DNA of 64,000 bases from Cyathus striatus (Eukaryota; Basidiomycota; Agaricomycetes; Agaricales; Nidulariaceae), in contig JAOVFP010000021.1 in assembly GCA_025738555.1 (NCBI GenBank), forward strand, positions 1,984,001 to 2,048,000, given 5' to 3'. Positions 24,261 through 36,371 of this stretch are shown in pieces. Both the position numbers and the translations under genes were made by a program. The number at the start of each line of letters is the position of its first letter. The first letter of the stretch is position 1. The notes below the pieces were generated by a model that saw only the letters and a program-made list of their open reading frames with translations, had not been told where the DNA came from and searched no databases.

Positions 24261-25921
24261 ATGTCCCCATCATTCGAGGGCGCGAGAGACACTACGATTC
24301 AGCAACTTACCCAAATCGAGAAACAGATAAATTACTATACTGATGATGGCGATAAAGGTAAGCCAAAATGCACTGTCATTTTATTTTTCATTCGATAGAG
24401 TGATGAAATGAACTTATAGCACTCGGATCACTGCAAAAATATGTGGCAGCAAGCTCATTTCAAGACTCGGTCGACCAACCGAAATGCCACCCGGGTACAC
24501 GCGAAAAAATTCAATCAGAGCTAGTCGGCTGGGCAACAAGTCGTAATATCCAAGAGGAAAGGGTTCTTTGGATATATGCTCCAGCGGGTGCTGGAAAATC
24601 TGCAATCGCTCGATCTGTAGCGGAGAGGGAAGACATGAATGGAACAATGCTTGGATTCTTTGCATTCTCGCGACATACAAATGAGAGGAATAATGCCGAG
24701 AGGCTGTTCCCGTCGTTGGCATACCAATTAGCCAGATGTGTTCCGATGGCCAGGCAGATGATTTCAAAGGCCATAGCACAAGACCCGCATATATTTGCAG
24801 AAACACGGATCGAGGCTCAGCTGCGTTGCCTTATTGCAGAGCCTCTAGAGCGCTGCTTGGAAATAGATGATAGCCAACTTGGACGAGCACGTTGTATGAT
24901 CATCGATGGACTGGATGAATGTCAAAATCCTCAATCCCAGTCTTTGATTATACAAAGTATTGTGAAGATTGTATCTCGCACCTCCGTTCAGCTGAGATTT
25001 CTGATATTCAGCCGATCTGAACCTGAAATTCGAAGCACATTTAAACGAAGAGATGTATCTCGCTACTGTGTGTCACTGGAACTTGATGGGCGATTTACGC
25101 CCGATATAGACATCGAACTATATCTAAACGAAAAATTTGAGGAGATTAAAACCAGTCACGATCTTTCTTCCAGCCTTCAACAGGGAAAATGGCCTAACAA
25201 GGAAGATATTCTAACTCTGGTTCGACAGTCATCTGGGCAATTTATATATCCTGCCACGGTCATGAGGTATATTAACGACAAAAGAAATAATCCTAGACAC
25301 CGACTGGAAATTATTCTCGAGATTCGGCCTGTCCAAAATGACGATCCATATGTTGAGCTCGATGCTTTATACCGTCTAATTCTCGAATCGGCCGAAGCCA
25401 GTTATGAAGATATATCCCACATCTTTATAGTTCTCCGATCTTCCACCTATACAAACCATACGTTAGACGCGGTGGCTAGATTTATGATGCATTCAGAAGA
25501 TGATGTCCGTATCCATCTGACTGACCTTCATTCTATAATAAAGGTGCCGAATGAATCATCTGAAAACCTCTCTTTTTTTCATGCATCATTCAGCGACTTC
25601 TTGGTGAAAGAATCACGATCTGGTCCATTTTTCATTGAAGAATCCCACTCGAGCGGATATATAGCGAATCTGTATATTTCGCATGGTTTTACATCCAACG
25701 CTAAAAGTGATATATATGAGAAACAAAAATATCAACATTATTTCTTCAAACATCTTCTCAAAGGCAACAGAAAATGGATGGATAATATCACCAACACATT
25801 CGGTCCTAATTCCATTATACAGATAATGCGCCGATCCATCCAAGAAAGCTGGTGGAAATATGCTGTAATGATAGGAAGTTCGGTGCCTGCTATCACACTT
25901 GGTAATGATAAAACGGTGTGA
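24261..25921 (+). CDS. NACHT-type STAND ATPase (NLR-like)
   Basis: Exon 1 24261-24357, intron 24358-24419, exon 2 from 24420. The frame gives about 532 residues if read to the stop at 25921. Walker A is APAGAGKSAIA (residues ~86-96) and Walker B CMIIDGLDEC (~191-200), followed by the FLIFSRSEPEI sensor strand, as in the nephrocystin-3-like NACHT families of fungi. A short helical N-terminus (FEGARDTTIQQL) precedes. No WD40, TPR or ankyrin repeats follow in this frame. Such proteins are ATP-driven switches tied to non-self recognition and cell death in fungi; the ligand here is unknown. An alternative 3' end is plausible: donor at 25902, acceptor at 25969 and stop at 26010, giving ...LGDYPVLSYTEKLP. 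More coding sequence follows at 26.1-26.7 kb. Confidence 0.75.
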
Positions 25922-26082
25922 AATTTATCCTAGCACCGCTTGTACAACTTTGTTAACTTTTTTGCACAGGGGATTATCCCGTATTATCATACACAGAAAA
26001 ACTACCATAGCAATTTGATCAAAGGATAACCGGCACTACTTCGTGACTGCCCATTATATTTGATCACTTCAAAAAGTATGCC

Positions 26083-26689
26083 GGTGAGCGTATGTGGAAT
26101 TCGATAATTGAACCTGAAAACCAAGGAGAAAATCTAATGTCAAATATGTTAAATTTCATGAACTATTGGCTTATCCGATTTTATGACGACGAGTCAAATG
26201 TTTTGAAACTTGAAGTACATGTTTTTCCCAGTGCAAAATGGCTCAATGATGGTTTCTCCGGAGAGATTCCTAGAAAGTATAAAGTTCTTGCTTATAACTC
26301 TAGATTGACGAAGTACTTGGTGAAGTGGATTATAGATAATGAAAGCATGTAAGTTCCACCTTCTGTGTGTATCACGGCGAATATTGTTAACTTGATCTCT
26401 ACCAAATAGAACACTTCCCATCGAGCTATACTATCATATTTTCAGACTTCTTTTTGTTAAAGAGGCACTACCATTTCGGGAATTGGGCGAATACCTTCAG
26501 TCTCAAAGGGAAACTTTCGTGGAAGCACTAAAGAGATTTAAACTCGTGCAATGGCGAATGAACAAGTTACAAATGTGCCTTGATGATTTCCTGAAGGTAT
26601 ATATTACGTATTATCGGCTATTGGCAGATACTAACAGATGCGTACAAGAAATGCAAGTCGAAATCATTTGCGGACTACCAATCCAATGA
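26083..26689 (+). CDS. hypothetical 3' exons, possibly the NACHT gene's C-terminus
   Basis: An open frame containing GERMWNSIIEPENQGENL and KYKVLAYNSRLTKYLVKW. It splices cleanly at GTAAGT near 26350 to an acceptor TTTTCAG near 26446, giving NESI-LLFVKEALPFRELGE. It then runs to a stop at 26689, or through a 31-nt intron to a slightly later stop at about 26692. The pattern resembles C-terminal tails seen behind fungal NACHT modules. The link to the upstream exon at 25.9 kb needs a stop to be avoided and I could not build it. It may be the broken tail of that gene or a separate small gene. Confidence 0.4.
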
Positions 26690-26692
26690 GTA

Positions 26693-29600
26693 ACAACAGG
26701 ATGGTGCGTTGCTTGATCTTCCTAAGATGCATTATTTCTTCTGAAGCTATCCAACTCAGTTATATCTGCCAAACCAGTGCATTGAGATCGTTTTACCTCG
26801 CTGCAACTCCAACCAGCTTTATTTTAAGTTCCCCGTTTCTTGGTTGCTCTTTCAATTATGCTATGTTCCAGCCACATCTTTATTCTTCTAGCCCATTTCT
26901 CCTTCAATCACCTCCCCCCGGCAAATTACAGGAATAAAAATGTATACACCTCTTACTTAGAACCTTTTTCATCTTTCTATCTGTCCATCAAATCAATCCT
27001 GCTGACCTATTCCTGGTATAAGTACATAAATAACATAAATAATAACGCATTGAAAAAGGAGCTCTAACTCACAAACTCACGCACAGGCATTCCAGATTGC
27101 AAAATGCAGACTTACAAATAACCACCACTGCATGTTTGGTGATTTTTTTTAATACATATCATAGACAAGGCTAATTAACGAATCGTGGATGAACAGCAAG
27201 AGATATGTGCGGGCTGTGTTCGTCATACTCTACCAGAGAAAAGGGGAGATCATAATTCTTATAGAAATACATCTTATGAGTTCGTGACACCGAGATGGGA
27301 GGTAACTTCGTTACTTTAAAAATCATCGAAGAAGGTTCTTGAAGTACAGAGTGAGTATCACAGAGGTCCGTACAGAGTCAAAGATAGTCTATCCAAGGTC
27401 TATCTCGCTTGGGAAGGTACCGAGAAAGTCATCGACTAAGCAGGATGGTGGCACGTGATCTTCTTATTCTCGAGCCACCAGACCATCCTGCCCTCGCCCT
27501 CCCTCGCCTGTCAGGAATAGAAGGGGAGGTTTGAAGAGCTGACCGTGGAGGAAGACCGGATTGAAAACGCTGACCGACGATAGTGACAGACGAAGCCGTG
27601 TATTGCACAGAAGCCACGACGCGCGTACATACAGAGAACGATTATGTAACTATATTATGTAACTACGTGGCTGTGCCTCGACACGAACACCCAGATTCTA
27701 ACATCGCCCTCAACTCCTGTTCTGCGAGGACCAATGTACAAAAGTTGAACCCGCCCGCGCAGAGGTTTCTGAAGTTTTCCATTGTTCTAATGATTATGAC
27801 GTTGTTAATCTAACTACGCAGCGTTACAGCTATGTATGTGAAGCACGAACGGCCCATCAAGTTACACATCACAGAGTACTAAGGCGAGCTGGAACACAGG
27901 AGAGCAGATACAACTAGACACGAATTTAGGAGGGAAGATGATGAGTGAAAGGCTGATGAAGGAGAATCTTCCGCAGTACGAACAAATTAAGGTCGTGGGC
28001 ACAATCCTGTGAAGGTACCATCACCTACGCTGTCAGTGGGGAATGTTCCCAATATACACCGAAATACGTCATACGTCATCCATGTTTTTGCGAAGATGAT
28101 ACTACCATCAGAAACGGCGGTACGCCCCACAACTTGCGGTTCTATTCCTAGCACTTCGGTGGCTCGGGGGCCTGCGGTTAGGGGATACAGCTTCATGTAA
28201 CCCGCGGTTAGGTTCCAAGTTTGCGATTGTAATATCATGCTAGGCCGTTATGTGTTTACGGTTTAATGTCTGCAGTTCTCTTTCTATGGCTTTGCGGCCT
28301 GCGGTTAAGCTCTACGCTTGCAGCTGCAGCTGCAGCGTCATGTTATACAATTATGCGGTTACGGCTTCATGCTAGTGGTTTTCTCTCTGGTTCTGCTGCC
28401 TGAGGTTAGGCTCTTTATGTCCGCGATTGTAGCGCTATGCTATGCAGTCATGCAGTTACGGTTTTATGCCGGTAGTTTTCTCTCTACGTGCTCTTCGGCC
28501 CGTAGTCAGGCTTTACCTGCAGCTTAAGCGCCATGCTATTCAGGTATGCAGTTGGCTCTATACTGGTAGTTCTCCTCTCGGGCTTTGCGGCCAGTGGTTA
28601 GGCTCTACGTCTGTAGCTGGATACTATGCCTGCAGTTATGCAGCTACAGCTTTGTGCCTGGCGCTCCTGATGTAGCATGGCTCTATGCAACACGAGCAGA
28701 GCCAACTAGCGGTATAGAGTTATGCAATCTCGAGGTCACTTTACATGACGACTTCATAGTGATGCATCGTTCAAATCAGATTTTGAGCATTTACATGCTG
28801 CAGCTTTCTATAAATAACCAAACCAATTACTGTTCCATGCCGATGGATAATAGTATCGCATGTACCATTCCTGGTGTAATGTTATTGTTTTCGAACGCAT
28901 TATCATCATCAAAGTAGGTGGCCAATAGTTAATAAGTACTTGAAGTCAAGTAGGGACTCAGGGGAAGAGCGGGCCGATTGGTTGCCGTCTCTTCCCCTCC
29001 GTGTACCAAGGTGTACTGCTGTACAGCAGTACTCTATGGCCACATACTTATCGATACATATTTTGTTATCGATTCCACCAAACCTCCATAATAACGATAG
29101 CCTTCAACACGCAAAAGCGCTGATCAGTAGGCTACTATTTGCAATGCTATAGCAGAGTTAGTCGTTAACCAACGGCCGTATCGAGAATGAAGAGCCGTAC
29201 AATGCGCTGCCTCGTGCACGTCGATACATCAGCGCCAGTCATGCTAGGCTATCTCTATTCATTCTGACAATTTTTCAAAATGGAGGGCTATAGCATGTTT
29301 CCCCAAAGGTCAGCGTAGCTCTTCAGCTCACCCATTATGAACTATACGAGCCTTTGGTCTGTACAGCAACTATGGGGATAAATAAAAGGTAGTAAAAGCA
29401 GGTGCTTAAAACCCACCATAGACTTGAATATCACATCATGTCTCTCGCAGAAAGTACGCGACTTCTTTCTCGACAGAGAGAGTAACTGTCTAATATTGTG
29501 TTCTACTATAGATGGTTATCGAAATCAGCTTAACAGTGTATGTCAACTGTTTAATCTTCAACCCACATTCGAACCATACGCGACAGGGCCACAACACAGT

Positions 29601-30794
29601 CCCCTGTGGACTGTAAATTGCTATAGTAATGTGTCGCTTGAAGTCGAGTTAATATCTGCTAACATTCAATCCTTATCTTAGTAAATGGGATATTCTATGG
29701 TACTGGACAGGGGTCCTCGAGGGGGCGGGCTCAAGAAATTGCCGCGATGAATGCATTGAATGAGCTTCGTCGAGCCTACGGATTTTAACCTGTTTCAACT
29801 TTTATTCTTGGATTTGCCAACTTAGATTAAACAAACTTCATTTCATATTCAATTTGATAATCGACTTCTCCCTTATTCATTTACTTACTTGCTTCCAAGT
29901 TCAGGGAGCGAGATTCTGTTCACGAGGGTGAGTGTATAAGTATCGAAAATGTACTAGGTGAAGACGAATGTAAGACGAACTTGAAGCTTCGAATATCAGG
30001 GAGTCATCATTATTTCGTTATTTGGAGAGGGGAAGAAGCGCCTATGGCAATCAACCGTACCGTATTGAAAAGTCTCCAAAGCCTTGACGGGACGGTTACG
30101 GGCCCGTATATACGGGTACCATATAACCGTATTGTACGGTGACGGTGTACAGCCCTACTACAGCTTGCAGATCGGCGGTGTAAGTATACCTAGGACTAGC
30201 AGCAAGCGCACAACTACGACTTTAATCTACCACTCACTAAGAGTCACTATGGCCTAAGTGTTTTGAGGAATGGGCTATTTAATTGGAATAAAGGCGATAG
30301 TTACAGCAGGCCGTTGTGTGTTGGGCGGTACGGAAAGAGACAGGAAGAGACGTGATCCTGCTTATCGACGAACGGTGGTTGGTTAGGAGAGGAGCGGGTC
30401 GGTTGGCTACCTGAGGTAACCGAAGTCTGATGCCGAGGATCCGGCGGCTTCGGCGTGCAACTAAGGTCCTCGCCAAACAAATATGTCGTTCGACGTTCGT
30501 CCCCAGCGATTCGAAATACATAAAATACGAGAGTATTCTCCAGTCGTAAATCAAACACGCAATAAAATATACACCACAGGATAATGTGGTCCGTGCACAC
30601 AGCAAACGGGCGAAGGCATAGCAATCTTATTTATTTAATATTTAAATTACCCAATTGATGTTATATTCCCACGCCCCCCCCCATGAAGTTGTAACGTGCT
30701 GGCGTAAATTTTGACCCAGGTCCCCAACAACAACGTCCTCTCCATCCACCCACTCCTCCTTCCTCCTCCCCTCACCATCCTCCTTTCCCAAAAC
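26693..30794. other. gene-poor region, 4.1 kb
   Basis: No gene supported. Contains the ~95-100-bp tandem array at 28165-28675, a perfect 20-bp palindrome at 29013-29032, and an inverted-repeat-rich block at 30085-30160 ending gacggtgtacagccct that looks like a DNA-transposon end. Frames inside the tandem array are by-products of the repeat. The last ~140 bp lead into PDA1. Confidence 0.5.
28165..28675. repeat. imperfect tandem array, period about 91-102 bp, five units
   Basis: Units start near 28200, 28294, 28394, 28496 and 28587, each with a GCGGTTAGGCTCTA-like start, a TGCAG..ATGC middle and a GGTAGTTCTCTCT-like end. A partial unit precedes at 28165. Units are well diverged, so the array is old. 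No RNA gene or stable frame is evident. Confidence 0.7.
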
Positions 30795-32953
30795 ATGGCA
30801 TCCCTAGCCCGTGTCCGCATTCCCCGCCGCCTCGTACGTTCCATTCACTAATGTCTATTCAACAATCCTAACAGCATTAACAGCCCCTCCGCTCGCTAGC
30901 GCGCAGCATCCAAACTTCCGCAGACACTACCCAGCTGCACTCCCGCCCCGAAAACCCCAGCGAGCCATTCACCGTCAAACTGCATGAAGAAAGTTTTCGC
31001 TCCCACCTCTGCGATGCCCCCGGACTCGAAGTGCAAGTGACCAAGGACGAGCTGTTGCAGATGTACAAGCAGATGCAGACTATGCGTCGTATGGAGATGG
31101 CCGCTGATGCGTTATACAAGGCCAAGCTGATTAGAGGGTTCTGTCATTTGGCTATTGGACAGGTTCGTCTACTTTTTTACTCATTTTTGCGTATACTTAT
31201 ACAACTTGTGCTATGTAGGAGGCTGTCTCTGTAGGATTGGAACACGGCATCCTCCCTACTGACAGAGTAATCACCGCCTACAGATGCCACCCTTTCGCAG
31301 TCATGCGTGGAGGCTCCATCAAAGGCGTCATCGGTGAATTGCTAGGCAGGCAAATTGGCATGTCGCACGGCAAAGGAGGATCCATGCACATTTTCACCCC
31401 TACTTTCTTCGGTGGAAACGGAATTGTCGGTGCGCAGGTGCCTGTGGGCGCTGGTGTTGCGTTCGCGCAGAAGTACTCTGGCGATAAGAATTGTACGTTC
31501 GCTATGTATGGTGATGGTGCGAGTAATCAAGGACAGGTGTTTGAGGCTTTTAATATGGTTCGTTTTTTTTTTCTTTTCCTTTTTTGCTATGGGAGGAGTT
31601 GTTACTTATGCTTGGGTTGGTAGGCTAAGCTCTGGAACTTGCCTTGCATCTTCGTATGTGAGAACAATAAGTACGGTATGGGTACCTCTGCGGAGCGTAG
31701 TTCGGCCAATACCGAGTACTTTACTCGCGGTGATAAGATTCCTGGTCTCCAGGTTCGTTTTATTCCTCTATTCTATTACTTGTTTTTTTTACTTAATGGT
31801 ATGTATTAGGTTAACGGAATGGACATTATCGCGTCCAAGCACGCTGTCGAGTTCGCTCGTCGCTGGGCTGTGGAGGAGGAGAACGGTCCTCTTCTCTTGG
31901 AATTTGTAACGTATCGTTATGGTGGTCACTCGTACGTCCCCTTCCTCTTCGACCTCTTTCTCTTCACGTTCCCCTTCGCACACGCTAACGCCTTACCACA
32001 GTATGTCTGACCCTGGAACCACCTACCGCACACGTGAGGAAGTCCAACGCATGCGGTCCACCCAGGACCCTATTCGTGGACTCGCGACGAACATTGAGGA
32101 GTGGGGTCTTGCGACTGAGCAGGAGCTCAAGGTGCGTTTGGTTTTCATTTGGTTTTGCGGGTCTGGATTTTGGGTCGGGGATGGGGTAGGGTGAGGATTG
32201 TTGGTGCACCTCGGTGGTGTAGGCTGGGGTATTTCTTAGGTGTCTGCGAGTGGCTGGTATTAGCGGGACGATTACGAGTGTGCTGCCCTTTGGCAGGTGA
32301 CGCTGTCACTACGAGTGTTCTCCGGGATGTCGTACCGTGTCTGGATAACTGTAATCAGGCACGATACGAGCGTGGGGTCCTGTGCTGGGTAACGTTGTCA
32401 TTCACTTCGAGCCTCGGGGACTTTGCGATGTTGTACCCTCGCTCGATAACTGTAGTCAGGGATGATATGAATGTGGGGCCCTTTGGGCAGTGATTAGCGG
32501 GTCGCGCTTACGATGGGCTTATTCGGCTCCAGCGTTCATTGGGATGTTGAACCCTGTCTCGACACCGTAGCCAGTCACTCTTTGTCTCGGCTTCGACTGG
32601 TCGATCGTTAGCAGCTCCTATGCGTGCTGTCGTTCGTCGTCGTTGGACTTATACACTAACATCGATGCGTACCGTGGCGTTGGTATTCCTCTGCTCGTAC
32701 TCCTGAGCATACACCTATCTTCTTCCTCCCAATTCCTCTTCTTTCGGTTCATATCGTCTTCTATAACGTGTACTAACCACTACTTCATTAGCTCCTCGAC
32801 AAGGAAGCCAAAGCCGAAGTCGACGCTGCCGTTGAAGAAGCTAAGGCCTCGCCTGAGCCGCACCTCAAGGACCTCTGGACCGATATTTACTACAAAGGTG
32901 CTGAGCCGCCGTTCATGAGGGGTCGTGAGAGGGAAGAGGTTCACTATTACTAA
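30795..32953 (+). CDS. PDA1: pyruvate dehydrogenase E1 component alpha subunit
   Basis: Mitochondrial matrix enzyme: with E1-beta it decarboxylates pyruvate using thiamine diphosphate and feeds acetyl-CoA to the TCA cycle. Seven exons (30795-30833, 30884-31162, 31219-31557, 31624-31752, 31810-31931, 32002-32131, 32792-32953) give 399 residues in phase throughout, close to the usual 400-420. The N-terminus is Arg-rich without acids ([13 protein letters not shown] then PLRSLARS), a mitochondrial presequence. The thiamine-binding motif is [16 protein letters not shown] (~204-219). The regulatory phosphorylation loop is [15 protein letters not shown] (~301-315): the first serine target is kept, while the second site, Ser in animals, is Thr. 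Intron 6 is 660 bp, about ten times the others, and holds tandem repeats. Intact and surely essential. Confidence 0.95.
32240..32600. repeat. intronic imperfect tandem repeats, period about 94-102 bp
   Basis: Three units and part of a fourth inside PDA1 intron 6 (boundaries near 32297, 32391 and 32493). Shared blocks: gggatgtcgtaccgtgtctg-like, gataactgtaatcagg-like, gcgtggggtcc-like. Diverged. They explain most of the intron's excess length. Confidence 0.65.
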
Positions 32954-33737
32954 ACGACCATCCAACGTGTTGTTGGGGAAGCATATTCATCTTCATGGTG
33001 AGGTGGATCTGCTTTGGCTGAGGCTTTGGGTTCGTTTTAGTCAACCTTGCATACCTTTTCGTATTACCTACTCCCCATCCTATGTTTTACGTTAGAGATA
33101 TTACTTTAGGACACCTGCTACTCTATTTTGTTTTGATTTATGCTGTGTTTAGTGTGCGTTTTGAGTTGGTTTGAGGGCGTTGTGGTGCGTGGCCGGACCG
33201 GCACTGTGACCCGAGAAGTGAGTGAGCGCGGTGTTTTGACTTAACAGAGGCGAGCTACATGGGCGCGTTGTTTGGCTCGCAGAAACATACCGCTCACTGC
33301 CTGAAGGCCTGACTCTTTATCTTCTTCCCCTTTCAAGGTTATGTTCTCCGTTATTACATACCGCCGGCTAAGTCCAGGGACTTTGTCTCAGATTCTCAGC
33401 GCTGTTCCATCGCAGATCTATCGTTTATCGTCCTCTGGCAGTGCACCGCAAAAGTCATAGATCTACCGCCTGTTGCTTCGTCGAATCCGACGAAGGCCGT
33501 CTCCAATGCTGCATTAGGATAAGCTAGAGTTATCATGGACGTTTATGTATATTTTCGGGGCGTCAGTTTGTGCGACGAGCTTCGAGGACGCGATTGGGAC
33601 GCGACAGGACTGGGAATGTGAACGATTGGCGTACCCACCTGACCAACGTGCTTCTTTCCTTTGACCTTGGGAATGATTGGTGTGGTGGGGTATAAATACC
33701 TGCTTGTTCGGTAGGATGGCCTTGTGAGGGCTCCATC
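32954..33737. other. intergenic between PDA1 and the P450 gene
   Basis: 784 bp with no gene recognised. Would contain the PDA1 terminator and the P450 promoter; a TATAAATA motif lies at about 33691-33698, roughly 45 bp upstream of the P450 start codon. Confidence 0.45.
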
Positions 33738-35930
33738 ATGGTTTTGACGGTTGGTGGGATGTCTGCGCCTGTAGCTTGTGGCTTGGTATGTGTCTTACGA
33801 TCTCTTGTTGTAGAGGAGGTACTAATGGAAGTTATTAGATCCTGCATTTGTTATTCAACAAATTCGAACATACCCACCTGTCCCTGCTCAAACCTCTCCT
33901 TCTACTCTTACCCCTCTTCGCCACGTGCAGCCCGCAAACCTCCTTACTCCTCGCATACACAGGGACATATACAACCCTCATAATATCCATTCTAGCATAC
34001 CGACTGTCGCCATTCCATCCACTTGCGAAGTACCCTGGCCCGCTCCTAGCGAGATGCACGAAATTCTGGGGACTATATTATATGACCACGGGCAAGTTCC
34101 ATTTGAAGTTTATGGAGTTGCACAGGAAGTATGGGGATGTTATTCGAGTTGGTGCGTCCATTGCTCCTAGTCCCTCGAGTCCGTTCTAAAGATGGATTGT
34201 CTATAGGTCCAAATGAAATATCAATCGTCAATGTAGATGCGATTCAACCTGTAATGGGAGTAAAAGGCATGCCAAAAGGACCACGTACGCTTTAGACTTA
34301 TCTCTTGCCAGTCAAATTATTGACGGTACATGTATAGTATTCGCAGGACGAACAACACCAGACGAAGAACTCCACGCTCTTATATGTATAACAGACACCG
34401 AAGTCCACCTGCAACGCAGAAAAGTCTGGAACAAAGCCTTCAGTGTGCCGAGTATAAAAACATACGAGCCGATTCTCCGCACACGCCTCGATCAGCTTGT
34501 CGATGTTCTTCTTCGAAAATTGAAGGGTGGAAATGAATTAGATTTGGGAAAGTGGATCTCGTTTTTCTCGTGCGTGTTTTTCACTTTGCTTCACCGGAGA
34601 TTTATGTTACGCGGCTGATACTGCTTTATATGCATGATAGATACGATTTTATGGGCGATATGGCGTACGTCTCCAAAAATAACATTTTTTTCATATGGCA
34701 ACTGATACTGGACACCGACTAGATTCGGGGCTGGATTTGAGCTCATGAAAAATGAGGACAAGGATGGGCTGTGGAATTTGTTGATTGACGGGTTACGGTG
34801 TGTCTTTCCGACCGACCGCTTGGATGATTGCCGTATGGATGCAAATGCATGTGTTTGTATATTTCTAGGATGCAGGCGTTTACGCAGCATATACCCTGGG
34901 CTACGTTTATTCTGTACAAGATACCCGGAGCGAAGGAGGCTGCTGCGAAGCTTACGGATTTTGTTATTAATTTGGCAAATCATAGGGTTGAGAGGGGGAA
35001 GAAGGTTGTTGGGATTAATGATTTGAGTTCGTATTTGGTGGGTTTGTGCTTGAAGTCGGTGTACGGGATTATTGACACTCGGTTTGATAGCTTAATGAAC
35101 ATCCTAGTGCAGAGTCCGCTGTAAAATTGTCTCCGAAAGAGTACATGGCCGATACTTTCCTGGCTATCGTAGCTGGCGCAGACTCTGTTTCTACTGCTCT
35201 CAGTTGCACGTTATTCTATCTCATCTCTGAAAAAGAGATATTCCAAAGGTGGACCATTTCTTCATTAGAAGTAACTTCATATTTTGCTAATCCATACACC
35301 CTAAGGCTAAGAAACGAAATTGATCAATACTATCCACTTGACCAAGGAGAACCAGCGGATGATACATCAAAGCTCGTGAACATGCCATTCCTGAATGCTG
35401 TCATGTATGTCTTGTTGTGATCGGTTACATTTTGATAACTGAGTTTATTTATATAGAAACGAATCTCTCCGCCTTCAGCCTCCTTTGCCGACATGTCTTC
35501 AACGTGCATCAGAGCAAGAAACATTAGTCGGGAAATCCACGTATGTATATTCCTATCAATCTTCCCACCTACCTACTAGCCACCATGCAGTTACGTTTCA
35601 AAAGACACAGCAATTTACATCCCCCCATACACGCTCCACCGTGATCCGCGATACTTCTCCCCAGACCCCGAAAAATTCATCCCAGACCGTTGGCTCTCCA
35701 ACGAATACAACACCAACCAAAGTGCATACATACCCTTTTCCATCGGCCCGATGAATTGTGTCGGGAAGCTCCTTGGACAGCTCGAGTTAAGGCTTGTCCT
35801 CGCTACGCTTGTTCAGAAATTCGATTTTGAGTTTAGGAAGGGATGGGATGTAGGCGAGTGGGATGCTCATTTGGATGATTATTTCCTTTTTGAGAAGGGG
35901 ATGTTGCCTGTTGTTGTGCGTGGGAGGTAG
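33738..35930 (+). CDS. cytochrome P450 monooxygenase
   Basis: Haem-thiolate monooxygenase, probably ER-anchored. The frame starting at 33848 has no ATG. A first exon of 48 nt (33738-33785, ATG at 33738) splices at 33838 and supplies the start (MVLTVGGMSAPVACGL). Exon 2 (33839-34151) holds the membrane anchor and the SPFHPLAKYPGP hinge. Further exons give WISFFSYDFMGDMAFGAGFE, the I-helix VAGADSVSTAL, the K-helix NESLRLQPP (ExxR) and the haem loop FSIGPMNCVGK with its cysteine. The P-x-N-C-V-G-K form of that loop is common in basidiomycete P450s. One intron near 35.04-35.11 kb is not resolved exactly. All catalytic motifs are present and the gene ends at 35930 (MLPVVVRGR). Substrate unknown; no biosynthetic core gene is nearby. 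Confidence 0.85.
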
Positions 35931-36371
35931 GGTGCGTTGGTTGTTTTCTTCCTACTTCGAAGTTATGTTGGTTATGTTGTACGGTGATAACACATTTAAT
36001 TGTCAATCTCATCGTTCAGTGACAGTACTACCCCATCTTTTGAAGTCATCGCTGGATCTCTTATGACAGTAACCGCGGTAAATATTTAAACATGCTCCAG
36101 GCCATTAAGTACATCGTCTTGTACGGTTACGGTTGGCAGTGATAGCAGTACGTCTGCAGCATATCTGAGAAGATCTAATCTCTCGTCCTTTTGATCTAAT
36201 TCACTGACATTAGTGCTTCTACCGTCACACACTGTTACACGTGTATGATCACAATGCACACCTATGGACCCACAAGAATGACAAAGCAGCGATAACTCGG
36301 ATGATTTATTAAGGCCGTTCACTGAACGATAAGACATTGCTTCTTCCATTCTTTCCCTCACTTTGTCGCTG
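35931..36371. other. intergenic
   Basis: 441 bp. Only antisense shadows of the next gene; nothing recognised. Confidence 0.4.

Noticed and set aside
27180..27830. Retrotransposon 3' end with chromodomain-like text
   Set aside because: No chromodomain motif survives inspection and no LTR boundary was seen.
28318..28917. Several overlapping plus-strand frames of 70-110 codons
   Set aside because: They arise from the ~95-100-bp tandem repeat with no stop in some frames; no domain or splice support.
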